Source of the DNA: Phocoena phocoena
Lineage: Eukaryota > Chordata > Mammalia > Artiodactyla > Phocoenidae
Reading direction: 5' to 3'
Assembly (NCBI RefSeq): GCF_963924675.1
Contig: NC_089222.1
Coordinates: 111,491,316-111,555,315, forward strand
Length of the DNA stretch: 64,000 nt
The notes under the pieces were generated by a model, which worked only from the letters and a program-made list of their open reading frames with translations, was not told the DNA's origin and ran no database searches. Shown one piece after another: positions 12,720 through 25,147 of the stretch (position 1 is the first letter of the stretch; every line of letters starts with the position of its first letter). Both the position numbers and the translations under genes were made by a program.

Positions 12720-15700
12720 TATCTGTGTCTCTATTTCTGCCCTGCAAAACGGTTCATCTGTACCATTTTTCTAGGTTCCACATACATGCGTTAATATACG
12801 ATATTTGTTTTTCTATTTCTGACTTACTTCACTCTGTATGACAGTCTCTAGATCCATCCACGTCTCAACAAATGACCCAATTTCGTTCCTTTTTATGGCT
12901 GAGTGATATTCCATTGTATATATGTACCACATCTTCTTTATCCATTCGTCTGTCAATGGGCATTTAGGTTGCTTCCATGACCTGGCTATTGTAAACAGTG
13001 CTGCAATGAACATTGGGGTGCATGTGTCTTTTTGAATTATGGTTTTCTCTGGGTATATGCCCAGTAGTGGGATTGCTGGGTTATATGGTAATTCTATTTT
13101 AAGTTGTTTAAGGAACCTCCATACCGTTCTCCATAGTGGCTGTATCAACTCCCATTCCCACCAACAGTGCAAGAGGGTTCCCTTTTCTCCACACCCTCTC
13201 TAGCATTTGTTGTTTGTAGATTTTCTGATGATGCCCATTCTAACTGGTGTGAGATGATACCTCATTGTAGTTTTGATTTGCATTTCCCTAATAATTAGTG
13301 ATGCCTAACAGCTTTTCATGTGCTTCTTGGCCATCTGTATGTCTACTTTGGAGAAATGTCTATTTAGGTCTTCTGCCCATTTTTGGATTGGGTTGTTTGC
13401 TTTTTTAATATTGAGCTGCATGAGCTGTTTATATATTTTGGAGATTAATCCTTTGCCTGTTGATTCATTTGCAAATATTTTCTCCCATTCTGAGGGTTGT
13501 CTTTTCATCTTGTTTGTAGTTTCCTCTGCTTTGCAAAAGCTTTGAAGTTTCATTAGGTCCCATTTGTTTATTTTTGTTTTTATTTCCATTACTCTAGGAG
13601 GTGGATCAAAAAAGATCTTGCTGTGATTTATGTCAAAGAGTGTTCTTCCTATGTTTTCCTCTAAGAGTTTTATAGTGTCCAGTCTAACATTTAGGTCTCT
13701 AATCCATTTTGAGTTTATTTTTGTGTATGGTGTTAGGGAGTCTTCTAATTTCATTCTTTTACATGTAGCTGTCCAGTTTTCCCAGCACCACTTAGGTGCA
13801 TGGGTTTATCTCTGGGCTTTCTATCCTATTCCACTGATCTATATTTCTGTTTTTGTGCCAGTACCACATTGTCTTGATTACTTTGTAGTATAGCTTTGTA
13901 GTATAGTCTGAAGTCAGAGAGTCTGATTCCTCCAGCTCTGTTTTTTTCCCTCAAGACTGCTTTGGCTTTTCGGGGTCTTTTGTGTTTCCATACAAATTTT
14001 AAGATTTCTTTTTCTAGTTCCGTAAAAAAATGTCATTGGTAATATGATAGGGATTGCATTGAATCTGTAGATTGCTTTGGGTAGTATATTCATTTTCACA
14101 ATATTGATTCTTCCATTCCAAGAACATGGTATCTCTCTCCATTTATTTGTATCATCTTTAATTTCTTTCATCAGTGTCTTACAGTTTTCTGCATATAGGT
14201 CTTTTGCCTCCTTAGGTAGGTTTATTCCTAGGTATTTTATTCTTTTTGTTGCAGTGGTAAATGGAAGTGTTTCCCTAATTTCTCTTCAGATTTTTCATCA
14301 TTAGTGTATAGGAATGCAAGAAATTTCTGTGCATTAATTTAGTATCCAGCAACTTTACCAAATTCATTGATTAGCTCTAGTAGTTTTCTGGTGGCATCTA
14401 TAGGATTCTCTATGTATATTACACAATGTCATCTGCAAACAGTGACAGTTTTACTTCTTCTTTTCCAATTTGTATTCCTTTTATTTCTTTGTCTTCTCTG
14501 CCTGAAATGGCTAGGACTTCCAAAACTATGTTGAATAATGGTGGCGAGACGGGACATCCTTGTCTTGTTCCTGATCTTAGAGGAAATGCTTTCAACATTG
14601 TTTTTCAACATTGAGAATGATGTTTGCTGTGGGTTTGTTAATATATGGCCTTTATTATGTTGATGTAGGTTCCCTCTATGCCCACTTTCCTTTTTTTTTT
14701 TTTTTTGCATTATGCGGGCCTCTCACTGTTGTGGTCTCTCCTGTTGTGGAGCACAGGCTCCGGACGTGCAGGCTCAGTGGCCATGGCTCACGGGCCCAGC
14801 CACTCCACGGCATGTGGGATCTTCCCGGACCAGGGCACGAACCCATATCCCCTGCATCGGCAGGCAGACTCTCAACCACTGTGCCACCAGGGAAGCCCTA
14901 TGCCCACTTTATGGAGAGGTTTTATCATAAATGGGTGTTGAATTTTGTCAAAAGCTTTATCTTAATCAATTGAGATGATCATATGGTTTTTCTTCTTCAA
15001 TTTGTGGATATGATGTATCACATTGATTGATTTGGGTATACTGAAGAATCCTTGCATCCCCGGGATAAATCCCACTTGACCATCATGTATGATCCTTTTA
15101 ATGTGTTGTTGGATTCTGTTTGCTAGTATTTTGTGGAGGATTTTTGCATCTATGTTCATCAGTGATATTGGTCAGTAATTTTCTTTTTTTGTAGTATCTT
15201 TGTCTGGTTTTGGTATAAGGGTGATGGTGGCCTCATAGAATGAGTTTGGGAGTGTTCCTTCCTCTGCTATATTTTGGAAGAGTTTGAGAAGGATGGGTGT
15301 CAGCTCTTTTCTAAACGTTTGATAGAATTCACCTGTGAAGCCATCTGGTCCTGGACTTGTGTTTGTTGGAGGATTTTTAATCACAGTTTCAATTTCAGTG
15401 CTTGTGATTGGTCTGTTCATATTTTCTGTTTCTTCCTGGTTCAGTTTTGGAAGGTTGTACCTTTCTAAGAATTTGTCCATTTCTTCCAGATTGTCCATTT
15501 TATTGGCATAGTGTTGCTTGTAGTAGTCTCTTAGGATGCTTTGTATTTCTGTGGTGTCTGTTGTAACTTCTCCTTTTTCATTTCTAATTTTATTGATTTG
15601 AGTCCTCTCCCTCTTTTTCTTGATGAGGCTGGCTAATGGTTTATCAAGTTAATTTATCTTCTCAAAGAACCAGCTTTTAGTTTTATTGATCTTTGCTATT

Positions 15701-16753
15701 GTTTTCTTTGTTTCTATTTCATTTATTTCTGCTCTGCTCTTTATGATTTCATTCCTTCTACTAACTTTGGGTTTTGTTTGTTTGTTTTTCTTTCTCTAGT
15801 TCCTCTAAGGGTAAGGTTAAATTGTTTATTTGAGATTTTTCTTGTTTCTTGAGGTAGGCTTGTATTGCTATAAACTTCCCTTTTAGAACTTCTTTTACTG
15901 CATCCCATAGGTTTAGGAGCGCCCTGTTTTTGTTATAATTTGTCCCTAGGTATTGTTAGATTTCTTCAGTGGTCTCTTGGTTATTTACTAACATATTGTT
16001 TAGCCTCCATGTGTTTGTGTTTTTTATGTTTTTTTCCCTGCAATTGATTTCTAATCTCATAGCGTTGTGGTCAGAAAAGATGCTTAAAGTGATTTCAATT
16101 TTCTTAAATTTACTGAGGCTTGATTTGTGACCCAAGTTGTGATCTACCCTGGAGAAGGTTCCGTGTGCACTTGAGAACAAAGTGTAATCTGCTGTTTTTG
16201 GATGGAATGTCCTATAAATATCAATTAAAGCTATCTGGTCTATTGTGTCATTTAAAGCTTGTGTTTCCTTATTAATTTTCTGTCTAGATGATCTGTCCAT
16301 TGGTGTAAGTGGGGTGTTAATGTCCCCCACTACTATTGTGCTACTGTCGATTTCCTCTTTTATAGCTGTTAGCAGTTGCCTTATGTATTTAGGTGTTCCT
16401 GTGTTCGGTGTATATATATTTATAATTGTTACATCTTCTTCTTGGATTGATCCCTTGATCATTATGTAGTGTCCTTCCTTGTCTCTTGTAACATTCTTTA
16501 TTTTAAAGTCTATATTATCTGATATGAGAATTGCTACTCCAGCTTCCTTTTGATTTCCATTTGCATGGAATATCTTTTTCCATCCCCTTACTTTCAGTCT
16601 GTATGTGTTCCTAGGTCTGAAGTGGTTCTCTTGTAGACAACATATATATGGATCTTGTTTTTGTATGCATTCAGCCAGCCTGTGTCTTTTGGTTGGAGCA
16701 TTTAATCCATTCATGGTTAAGCTAATTATCGATATGTATGTTCCTTTGACCAT
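12720..16753 (-). pseudogene. L1 ORF2 (endonuclease-reverse transcriptase), disrupted
   Basis: The start lies at 16753, with the characteristic ISIISLTMNGLNAPTKRHRL beginning of L1 ORF2. The endonuclease part is still open for 265 codons (16753-15956), with motifs such as CCLQENHF and VGDINTPLTP. Reverse transcriptase fragments follow: 15498-15172 (contains [12 protein letters not shown]) and 15159-14962 (contains [12 protein letters not shown] and [11 protein letters not shown]). The C-terminal part is at 13754-13305 and 13172-12813 (contains [10 protein letters not shown] and YTMEYHSAIKRNE). Frameshifts and stops separate these pieces, and a young SINE splits the reverse transcriptase domain at 14689-14898. 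The protein family (APE-type endonuclease plus reverse transcriptase plus Cys-rich end) is certain; function is lost. Confidence 0.93.
14677..14910 (-). mobile_element. Young CHR-type SINE inserted in L1 ORF2, 12-bp target-site duplication
   Basis: The direct repeat TATGCCCACTTT lies at 14677-14688 and 14899-14910 and flanks an antisense SINE (14689-14898) with a T-run at about 14691-14706. The flanking L1 sequence continues across the insertion, so this SINE is younger than the L1 at 12.56-18.64 kb. Confidence 0.97.
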
Positions 16754-16811
16754 TTTCTTAATTGTTATGGGTTTGTTTTTGTAGGTCCTTTTCTTCTCTT
16801 GTGTTTCTCAG

Positions 16812-17739
16812 TTAAAGAAGTTCCTTTAGCATTTGTTGTAGAGCTGGTTTGGTGGTGCTGAATTCTCTTAGCTTTTGCTTGTCTGTAAAGCTTTTGATTT
16901 CTCCTTTGAATCTGCATGAGATCCTTGCCAGGTAGAGTAATCTCGGTTATAGGTTCTTCCCTTTGATCACTTTAAATATGTCATGCCACTCCCATCTGGC
17001 TTCTAGAGTTTCTGCTGAGAAATCAGCTGTTAACCTTATGGGAGTTTCCTTGTATGTTATTAGTCATTTTTCCCTTGCTGCTTTCAGTAATTTTTCTTTG
17101 TCTTTCATTTTTGCCAGTTTGATTACTATGTGTCTTGGAGTGTTTCTCCCTGGGTTTATCCTGCCTGGGACTCTCTGTGCTTCCTGTACTTGGGTGGCTC
17201 TTTCCTTTCCCATGTTAGGGAAGTTTTTGACTATAATCTCTTCAAATATTTTCTCGGGTCCCTTATCTCTCTCTTCTCCTTCTGGGACCCCTATAATGTG
17301 CATGTTGTTGCATTTAATGTTGTCCCAGAGGTCCCTTCGGCTGTGTTAATTTCTTTTCATTCTTTTTTCTTTATTTTGTTCCATAGCAGTGAATTCCACC
17401 ATTCTGTGCTCCAGGTCACTTATCCATTCTTCTGCCTCAGTTATTCTGCTACTGATTCCTTCTAGTGTATTTTTCATTTTAATTATTGTATTGTTCATCT
17501 CTGTTTGTTTTTTCTTTAATTCTTCTAGGCGTTTTTTCTTTAATTCTTCTAGGTTTTTGTTAAACACTTCTTGCGTCTTCTCAATCTTTGCCTCGATCTT
17601 TTTCAAGGTCCTGGATCATCTTCACTATCATTATTCTGAATTCTTTTTCTGGAAGGGTGCCTATCTCCACTGCATTTAGTTGGTTTTCTGGGGTTTTATC
17701 TTGTTCCTTTATCTGGTACCTAGTCCTCTGCCTTTTCAT
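16812..17739 (-). pseudogene. L1 ORF1 (RNA-binding chaperone), disrupted
   Basis: From the ATG at 17739-17737 to a stop at 16814-16812 on the minus strand, interrupted by stops and a frameshift. The coiled-coil part is at 17606-17346 (contains TEMNNTIIKMKNTLEGISSR). The central RNA-recognition part is at 17303-17064 (contains EKIFEEIIVKNFPNMGKERA). The coiled coil carries a 24-bp in-frame tandem duplication (17508-17531 and 17532-17553) that repeats an ELKKK-rich segment. In an intact L1 this protein trimerises and coats the L1 RNA. Confidence 0.9.
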
Positions 17740-18640
17740 CTTGTCTATGTTTCTGTGAATGTGGTTTTTGTTCCACAGGCTGCAGGACTGTAGTTATTCT
17801 TTCTTCTGCTCTCTGCCCTCTGGTTGATTAGGCTATCTAAGAGGCTTGTGCAAGTTTCCTGATGGGAGGGACTGGTGGTGGGTAGAGCTGGGTGTTGCTC
17901 TGGTGGGCAGAACTCAGTAAAACTTTAATCCCCTTGTCTGCTAATGGGTGGGGCTGGGTTCCCTCCCTGTTGGTTGGTTGGCCTGAGGCGACCCAACACT
18001 GGAGCCTACCTGGCTCTTTGGTGGGGCTGATGGAGGACTCTGGGAGGGCTCACACCAAGGAGTACTTCCCAAAACTTCTGCTGCCAGTGTCCTTGTCCTT
18101 ACGATGAACCACAGCCATCCCCCGCCTCTGCAGGAGACCATCAAACACTAGCAGATAGGTCTGGTTCAGTCTCCTATGGGGCCACTGCTCCTTTCCCTGT
18201 GTTCCAATGGACACACTACTTTGTGTGTGCCCTCCAAGAGTGGAGTCTCTGTTTCCCCTAGTCCTATTGAAGTCCTGCAATCAAATCCCACTAGTCTTCA
18301 AAGTCTGATTCTTTAGGAATTCCTCCTCCTGTTGCCGGACCCCCAGGTTGGGAAGCCTGACGTGGGGCTCAGAACCTTCACTGCAGTGGGTGGGCTTCTG
18401 TGGTATAAGTGTTGTCCAGTTTGTGAGTCACCCACCCAGCAGTTATGGGAATTGATTTTATTGTGATTGCATCCCTCCTACCATCTCATTGTAGCTTCTC
18501 CTTTATCTTTGGATGTGGGGTATCTTTTTTGGTGATTTCCAGTGTCTTCCTGTCGACAATTGTTCAGCAGTTAGTTGTGATTTCTCTGCTCTTGCAAGAG
18601 GGAGTGAGCACATGTTCTTCTACTCCACCATCTTGAACCA

Positions 18641-19026
18641 GTCTTGGGTTGTTTGATTTTGATTTGATGTTTTTAGTTCCAGAACTAACTGAAATTTTAG
18701 TATTAAGTTGTAAAATAGAGTTCTAAAGTTGTAATGTGAAAATAAACTTCATCAGAATAAAAGTAATGTCATAACCAGAATCTGATTCCTCTAGTGAATA
18801 TATAATTTCCACAGGAGCAGTGAAATGTGCAAATATATACACATACACACACACAAATATCTGCTTTTGAAGTCCTTATGCAATTGTGTGAGTGGGGAGG
18901 GTGTTATGTCAGATCATTTAGTTTCTAAATTATGTCTGGTTTAAACGAAGATTTAAATGTACCTGAGAAGGCTGAGTCTTTTCAATTAATATGAAGAAGA
19001 TACATTCATATTAATTAATAAGAACT
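18641..19026. other. Intergenic sequence with a short CA run
   Basis: Flank of the antisense L1. A short CA/TA microsatellite lies at about 18832-18858. Nothing else is recognised. Confidence 0.5.
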
Positions 19027-19220
19027 ACTTGTATAACACTTACTAGGTGCCAGGCTCTGTGCTAAGCATTTCATGTGTAAAAGTTCATTTAATTATGTCA
19101 AGAAATGAATGAAATGTGTTCTATCATTGTTCCAACCGTAGAGATGAGAAAACAAAGCACAGAGAGATTAAGGGATTCAAACCCTGTAAGGCTCAGAGAC
19201 CACACACTTAACACTAAACT
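19027..19220 (+). repeat. MIR ancient SINE
   Basis: Clear MIR order: 'acttactaggtgccaggctctgtgctaag', a middle section, then 'gatgagaaaacaaagcacagagag' and 'attaagggattcaaaccc'. It is diverged but readable over its core. I quote only parts; the whole spans the usual MIR core length. Confidence 0.8.
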
Positions 19221-19339
19221 ATAGGTGTACCTTAGAAGCATGTTTTATAGTAAAAGTGTTTTATTTTAAAAGATTGAAAACATTCCTGATTATCTACAGG
19301 GTAGATGAAGGCCACAGTGCATAGTAGTGTATGGATTAT

Positions 19340-19470
19340 CTCCATGGTAGATAAAGGACCCAGGAGGACTGAGAGCTTGTCTGTCTTATTCACTCACTGA
19401 TGTTTCCTATCACCTAGACCTAGAACACTGCAGTGGACAAAGTAGCCATTTAGTCAATTTTGGTGAATGA
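19340..19470 (+). repeat. L2 (LINE-2) 3' end fragment
   Basis: Contains 'gcttgtctgtcttattcact', 'cctagaacactgcagtgg' and 'ggtgaatgagt', in the order seen at L2 3' ends. It is old and diverged. Confidence 0.6.
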
Positions 19471-20399
19471 GTAAATCCAACCAGATAATCATTGGTGCCT
19501 ATTGTCGGAGTGAAAGTCCCAACTTTTTAGTTATGACCATATTGGTTCCACCAGTGATAAAAACAGAAATTATCAATTCATTTTATAAATATAAATACGT
19601 GAAACAACCAAACAAAAAAGAACTGAAAGGACAAGGGAACATTGCAAAGACTGTGCCCTTGTCTAAATATACCCATCTAAGTTTCCCTTTAAGTCTAAAA
19701 TTCTAGAATCTAGGGGGAATAAAATAAGATCAGCTTCTCTTTTAGTTCACTCTCTTCTTTCCCTTTTATCCTCCCTTGTCACCAGCCATGCTTTTCTGGA
19801 CTAAATATAACAACTTGTTTTACTCTTTCTTGTTTTTGTTGTTTCCCCTAGAAGTGGAAAGAAACAGAAATTCCAACTGTGTTCCACTTATTCAGACATG
19901 CAACACAAATATCTATTTCATCTTTATTCAAACTTCCTCTATCCCCACTTTAAACTCATAATCAAACCAAACATTTTATTGAGAAAATAAAATGTTTCTA
20001 TTTTTTTATTGAGAAAATAGATGCAATCTGACAAAATCACCTCATTTTTATAGATTCCCCAGTCTAATTGCCAATGTCCCTGTGTATTTGGCCTCTTTTC
20101 TATCTTTGCTCTTACTGAGTTAACAGCCTCTCTTGTTGTCAACCCAATTCATCCCTCTTGTCTATGCAAAGGCAATTGTTCTGCAATTATCCCTTTGATC
20201 TCCTGCACCATTAATTTCTCCCTCACTCTAAAACCATTTCCATCAGCATACAAACAGGCCTTAATTGTACCCATTTTAAAAAAGAAAAAAACCTTGCTTG
20301 ATCAAATATCTGCTCCTCTATCACAAGAAAACTTCTTGGTTGAGTATATCAGGAAGTCTCAACTCCTTTACCTTCCATTCTTGCCTCATGTCACTAAGA
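19471..20399. other. Intergenic sequence, no gene seen
   Basis: Short low-complexity stretches (an A-run near 20278-20290). 19976-20020 holds a small imperfect repeat of 'tttattgagaaaata'. No coding signal. Confidence 0.5.
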
Positions 20400-20745
20400 T
20401 GATTAAAACTTTTTAATAGCTCCTATTGCACTTAAAAAAATATATCCAAATTCCTTACTATGAGCTACAGTATTTTAAAGGACCTGGCTCCTACTTACCT
20501 CTTCCCATTTCATCCTCCCTCAATCACACACATTATGCTCTACACATACACATCTTCCTCTGTTCCTTGAAAAGCCAAGTTCTTCCCAACCTTAGGGCCA
20601 TTACCTGCTATTGTTTCTGCCTGGAACACTTAACTTCCTAAGTATCAAATAGCTAGTTACTTTTCATTCAGTTTATATCAAATATCATCTCTTTAGGGAG
20701 GCTTTCCTGACCTCACTATGTAAAATGCTTGTATTACTTATCTTT
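20400..20745 (+). repeat. L2 (LINE-2) 3' region
   Basis: Follows the L2 consensus order: 'ccaaattccttactatgag', 'aaaggacctggctcctactt', 'ttccttgaaaagccaag', 'ctgcctggaacactt', then 'gaggctttcctgacctcac'. Old, with many substitutions. Confidence 0.75.
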
Positions 20746-21190
20746 AGCTAGGTAACAAATCACCCCAAGATGTTGTGGTTTAAAATATTAATAATATATG
20801 GTTGCTATGCCATCATCTATTTATCTTACCATTTCTGTCAGGACTTCAGGAAAGCTGGATTGGGTGTTTTAGCTCAGAATCTTGAAGTTTCAGTCAGATG
20901 TCAGCTGGGGCTATCCAGAGGCCTGACTGAGGCTGGTAACCCACCTCCATGATGGCTCACTCACATGGCTAGCAAGTTGACGTGGGTAAGTTGGCTCCTC
21001 TCCAGATGGATTTCTCCAAGGAGCTGTTTGTGTGTCTTACAATGTGGAGGTTGGTTTTCCCCAGAGCAAACAATCCAAGAGATCAAGGCAGAAACTGCAG
21101 TGTCTTTATGACATGGTCTTAGAAGTAACACACCATATTCTCTTGATCTTACTGACCAGCAATGATTAAATATGGGAGAGGTATATACAA
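20746..21190 (+). repeat. Ancient interspersed repeat, family not resolved
   Basis: Begins with a 'taggtaacaaatcacccc' and 'gtggtttaaaa' head, like the regions at 32137-32520 and 50885-51210 in this window. Later it contains 'gtcagctggggctatccagag'. These three stretches appear to be members of one old mammalian medium-reiterated family. I cannot name the family without a repeat library. Confidence 0.45.
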
Positions 21191-21876
21191 GGATGTGAAT
21201 ACTGGGAGGTCACTTTAGAGCTTACTTTGTTTTGTTTTGTTGTCATCTTTTTACTTAAATTTCACCAGCCATTCCTCCATTTTGAATAAGGAGTCTTTGC
21301 TATCTACTAAGTTCAATAGAGTAGCAGAATACAGTAGTGTCTTGATCAACACTTGTTCTAATTCCTAGCATGCAGATGCTGAGAGAATTAGAAAAAACAA
21401 TATTTCCCAGGTTCCCTTGTGACTAAGCTCCAAGATGTGAATTAGGTTTACCTATCCAGTCATACTGGCAAAAGTTCCTAATTTAGAACTTAGTCACATG
21501 GAAAAACAGGCAGTATAATATCCATATCACTGGTCTGCCGTTATTACTGATATGGTTTCTGGCAGAGCTGGCTATTCTGCAGCAAGTGCTTATAAGAGCA
21601 GCTTCCTGATTCAGGAAATTCCTGATTATAGAAGAGGCAACAGCTGTCTGGGTACTCCATTTCTATGGTATGGTTGTGGGTGTTGTCACAGCATTCAGCG
21701 TTGAGTCTCTTTTTTTTTTCCAGCCCTCCCATTGATTTAGGAGCTACCATTATCTTTTAATAAATCACTTTCTGCTTTCATTAGCTAGAGTTCTGTCATC
21801 TGTAACTAAAAACCCTGATCATTACGAGTTGCATTAGCTGTGTCAGCTAAAATAATGCCTCGGCAGTCTCCAATGG

Positions 21877-21949
21877 GTGTGTGTGTGCGTGTGTGTGTGT
21901 GTGTGTGTGTGCGTGTGCATGTGTGTGTGTGTGCATGTATGTGTGTGTG
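21877..21949. repeat. (GT)n microsatellite with GC and AT interruptions
   Basis: About 70 bp of GT dinucleotides, broken by CGTG, CATG and TATG units. Interrupted arrays of this kind tend to mutate more slowly than pure ones. Confidence 0.93.
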
Positions 21950-23340
21950 AATGTCTTATATATAATTAGCTATATCATAACAGCTATCTCACATGTGAAG
22001 AGCAGTGCCTACAGGAACTTTCAATCTCTCCTTTTTTCTCTGTTGCGGCTTTAGGATTTTTCTCTTGATTTCTATTTCTGCTCCACTCAACTATTACTTC
22101 CTGTTACTGTCTCTTATGTCCAGGTTCACCCAACAATAGGAGACTTAACAGTTGCAAGGAAGACACAAATAACAACTGTTTTCGTTCGATAATCCCAGTC
22201 TCTCAGTGCTCACGCACTGCTCTTATGAGGAAAGGGGTAACCTCCCAAACTCAGACACTTGTCCCACTTTCCTATCCTTTTTTTTTCTTCACCTCAAGGT
22301 ACTAGATCTTCTCTGCTATAATAAAATGTCTAAAAAGATATCAGTCAAGATTTTTCTGAAATTTAACCTCATCTAACTTTAGTACTCAAAAATTATCATT
22401 AATGTTCATATCTTCCATAGATTCAAATAGGGAAAAATTTGGATCTCTGGGTTTTCATGGAGAGGCATAGGTAGAAAAGTATAAATAGCAAAGCAGGGAA
22501 AAAATTTTACCTAACCTCCATTTCCTACTTCCTTGTACTTATTCACTGTTAAAGGCTCTAGAAAAATCTCAAAATTCCCATGTGCTTGAGTAACACACAT
22601 GATACTGAGGCTGTGTGAAAAAGTTAAACAATAACATGTGAAATGACTGTTTAACATGCTACATAGGAAATGCCGTGGCCTCCTTGTTTCTGCCCAGTGG
22701 GGCAGCTGTTTTCAGTTTAGGCTTTTCCCAACAAAGAGACCTTGAAACACTTACTCCTATAGCCACAACATGCATAAGAAAGCAGACAAAGATTTCTGGG
22801 AATGGAAGGAGAAGAGAATTGCAGAATCACACAGTTCCAGCCAGCATTTGGCAGAGCATAACGGAGAAGAGTAAAACGTCCCATAGTATTTAACTGATAA
22901 AGACTTAGTACTTAAAGACTGCTTTGAAGACGTGTATAATAAAATACCAGTGTAATGGGTGCCTGGAATGACTGGTGAGGCAGGGCTTTAATTTGTTGTA
23001 CTGAGCAGAGTACCAGCTGCTTCTCTGTTTAGGAAGAGGTAAAAAAATTCATCTTAAAGGCATTCTTCTCTACTCTGTGCAGTTATGAAAATGTAAGGCA
23101 TAAAGTCATTCCTCACTGAACAAATCTTCTGGTAGATTTAGCAGGGCTGCACCTAACTCTTGGTAATCAGAGCCTCAGAAGTGGGTGCACCAATTTGCAT
23201 AAGGAACCCTTGGTGAATGGAGGAGGCAAAATCTCAACCACTTTTCCCTGATACTGGAAATTAAGGAAAGCTCTTCAGTGGAGAGAAGTACACCTGACTA
23301 AATTCTGCTGACATCCCAGAGACCCTAAGGGGAATTTGCT

Positions 23341-23373
23341 GGGGTGAGGGTGGGGGGGTGTTGGGCTGGGGGG
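23341..23373 (+). other. G-quadruplex-forming candidate
   Basis: Five G-runs of three or more (GGGG, GGG, GGGGGGG, GGG, GGGGGG) within about 33 bp, with short loops. This satisfies the usual G3+N1-7 quadruplex rule. No gene or promoter is nearby to give it a role. Confidence 0.6.
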
Positions 23374-23888
23374 AGAGAGACTATAGTATTGACCCGGGCT
23401 CAGTGGGATTTCTTAAGGAGGGAAGGCTACAGTTGTCCTGCTCTATGACTCTAGAAAGAGTGTCAGAAAGCTGTAACCTTGGGGCTCAAATATGGAGCAC
23501 CAGCGTAGTTTGCATAAAGAGCTGAACCATCTAATGCACTTTCACTAGAAAACCAAGAACATTCAATAGTAACTCTATGTCAGTAAAAAATGCAGTGAAC
23601 TGACTGGACCCTTCGGGTATTCCCTCTTTCCACCTGGCTTTCAGAAGCAGGGCTGACTTGTGGGTGGTGGCAAAGCCTTGCAAGACCAATATCCTCCTGG
23701 TCTAATTTGTATTTGTGTACAGGATTATATTGTTGAAATATGATGGTACGAGATGATGCTAATGACATAGTAAGAAATTGAACCCAGAATCGAGATCTAG
23801 GAGAAATGCTAAAGAGAATTTTTACAGTCATATAAAGTAATTATTTCAGAGTTTTAGGGTGTGGTTAGAGTTTAAGGACCTTGGTGTG

Positions 23889-24472
23889 GTGGACAGACCC
23901 TAATATGACCCTCAATAATTTCCACTTCCTGATGTCTGCTTGTGTCCATGCCTTTATGGAATGTGTTAGAACATGTGTATCATAGTCTAACCAACAGAAT
24001 ATGGTAAAAGTGTTAAGATGTCACTGTCATGATTATATCACACTACACAAGATTCCATTTTAGCAGACTGAAGAAAGTCTCCTTGCTGGCTTGATGAAGT
24101 AAGCAGCATGTTGAGGAAGTCTATGTGGCAAGGAACTGGGGGTAGGGACTACTTGGGGTGGAGAGCCTCTAGGGACTCCAAGTATCCTCTAGGACCTGTG
24201 GGTGGCAAAGCCAGCCTCAGTCATACAGCTATAAGAAAATGAATTCTGCCAACAAGCTAAATGAGCTTCAAAGTGGATGCTTCCCCAAATGAGAATTCAG
24301 ACCACTGGACACCTTGATTGCAGCCTTATGAAACCCTAAGCAGCGGACCTATTAAACTTTGCCCAGACTCCTGACTCACAGAAACTGTGAAATGAGAAAT
24401 ATATGTTGTTTTAAGCAACTGAGTCTGAAACAATTTGTTACATAGCAATAGAAAAGTATTACACTGTTACAA
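23889..24472 (+). mobile_element. MLT1-type LTR (MaLR / ERVL family), solo
   Basis: Contains the MLT1 landmarks in order: 'gaattctgccaacaagc', 'atgagcttcaaagtggatgc', 'cttgattgcagccttatg', 'gcagcggacc', and the 'ttgttttaagcaactgag' and 'ttgttacatagcaatagaaaa' 3' end. Boundaries are approximate. No internal region is attached, so it is a solo or fragmented LTR. It is an old mammalian element. Confidence 0.8.
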
Positions 24473-24775
24473 TTGGTAAATCCCCACTGAGGACTTCCCC
24501 AGCCTTGCAGGCTCCAACTTGGACCCAGCAAGGAATCCAACTATGTTTCCTATAAGGAAACTGGGATCCTGGAGAAGCCTCACTAGGGATCTTCCCCCCA
24601 CCTAATATTTTCTCATGTATTTTGGTGAGAATGTATTTCTTGAGCTTTTTGCATAAAGTATAATTCTATAAGATGTAACAGAGTACTCTTTTTCATCAGT
24701 TTTCAAAACTCTAAGGAACTAATTCCTGTCTCTTTCTTTAGTGGCAGAGGACACACAGCTCCTGGAATTATAGGG

Positions 24776-25147
24776 TGTTATACACTGAATGTTTGTGTCC
24801 CCCCAAAATTCATATGTTAAAACCCTACCCTCTAATGTGATGACTTTAGGAGCATGGCCTTTAGAAGGTAATTAGGATTAAGTAAGGTCATGAGGGTACA
24901 GCCCTCATGAATGAGATCAGTGCCCTTGTAAGAGTCATGAGAGAACTTGTTTCCTCTACTCAAGGACAGGACACAAGAAGTTGGCAGTCTGCAACCCAGA
25001 AGAGGGCTCTCACCGGAGCTCAACTGTTCTGGAACCCTGATCTCATACTTCGAGCCTCCAGAACTGTGAGAGATAACTTTCTCTCACAGTTTGTAAGCCA
25101 TGCAGCCTATGGTATTTTGGTTATAACATACTGAATGGACTAAGACA
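24776..25147 (+). mobile_element. MST/MLT1-type MaLR LTR, solo
   Basis: Runs from TGTTATACACTGAATG to GGACTAAGACA, the expected TG...CA ends of a MaLR LTR. It has the landmarks 'aaaattcatatgtt', 'catgagggtacagccctcat', 'gggctctcaccgg' and 'cctccagaactgtgag'. At 372 bp it is close to the usual length. No second LTR or internal region is seen. Confidence 0.82.

Larger units (their letters stand above)
12560..18640 (-). mobile_element. Nearly full-length, decayed L1 (LINE-1), antisense
   Basis: The minus strand contains, in order, a 5'-UTR (18640 to about 17740, starting near a 'caagatggtggagtaga' motif like that of the plus-strand L1 at 60.9 kb), ORF1, ORF2, a 3'-UTR and a degraded A-rich tail (the T-rich stretch at 12560-12600). 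After subtracting the SINE at 14689-14898 the element is about 5.9 kb, close to a full-length mammalian L1. Both ORFs are broken by several stops and frameshifts, so it is not active. I could not find a convincing target-site duplication. Confidence 0.93.
21191..23888. other. Intergenic sequence with GT microsatellite and G-rich patch
   Basis: A GT-rich microsatellite is at 21877-21949 and a G-rich patch is at 23341-23373. The rest, including the slightly GC-richer 22640-22900, shows no recognised gene or named repeat. Confidence 0.5.

Noticed and set aside
17892..18280. Frames over the 5'-UTR of the antisense L1
   Set aside because: This region matches the 5'-UTR of the plus-strand L1 at 61.5 kb, where it is also non-coding.
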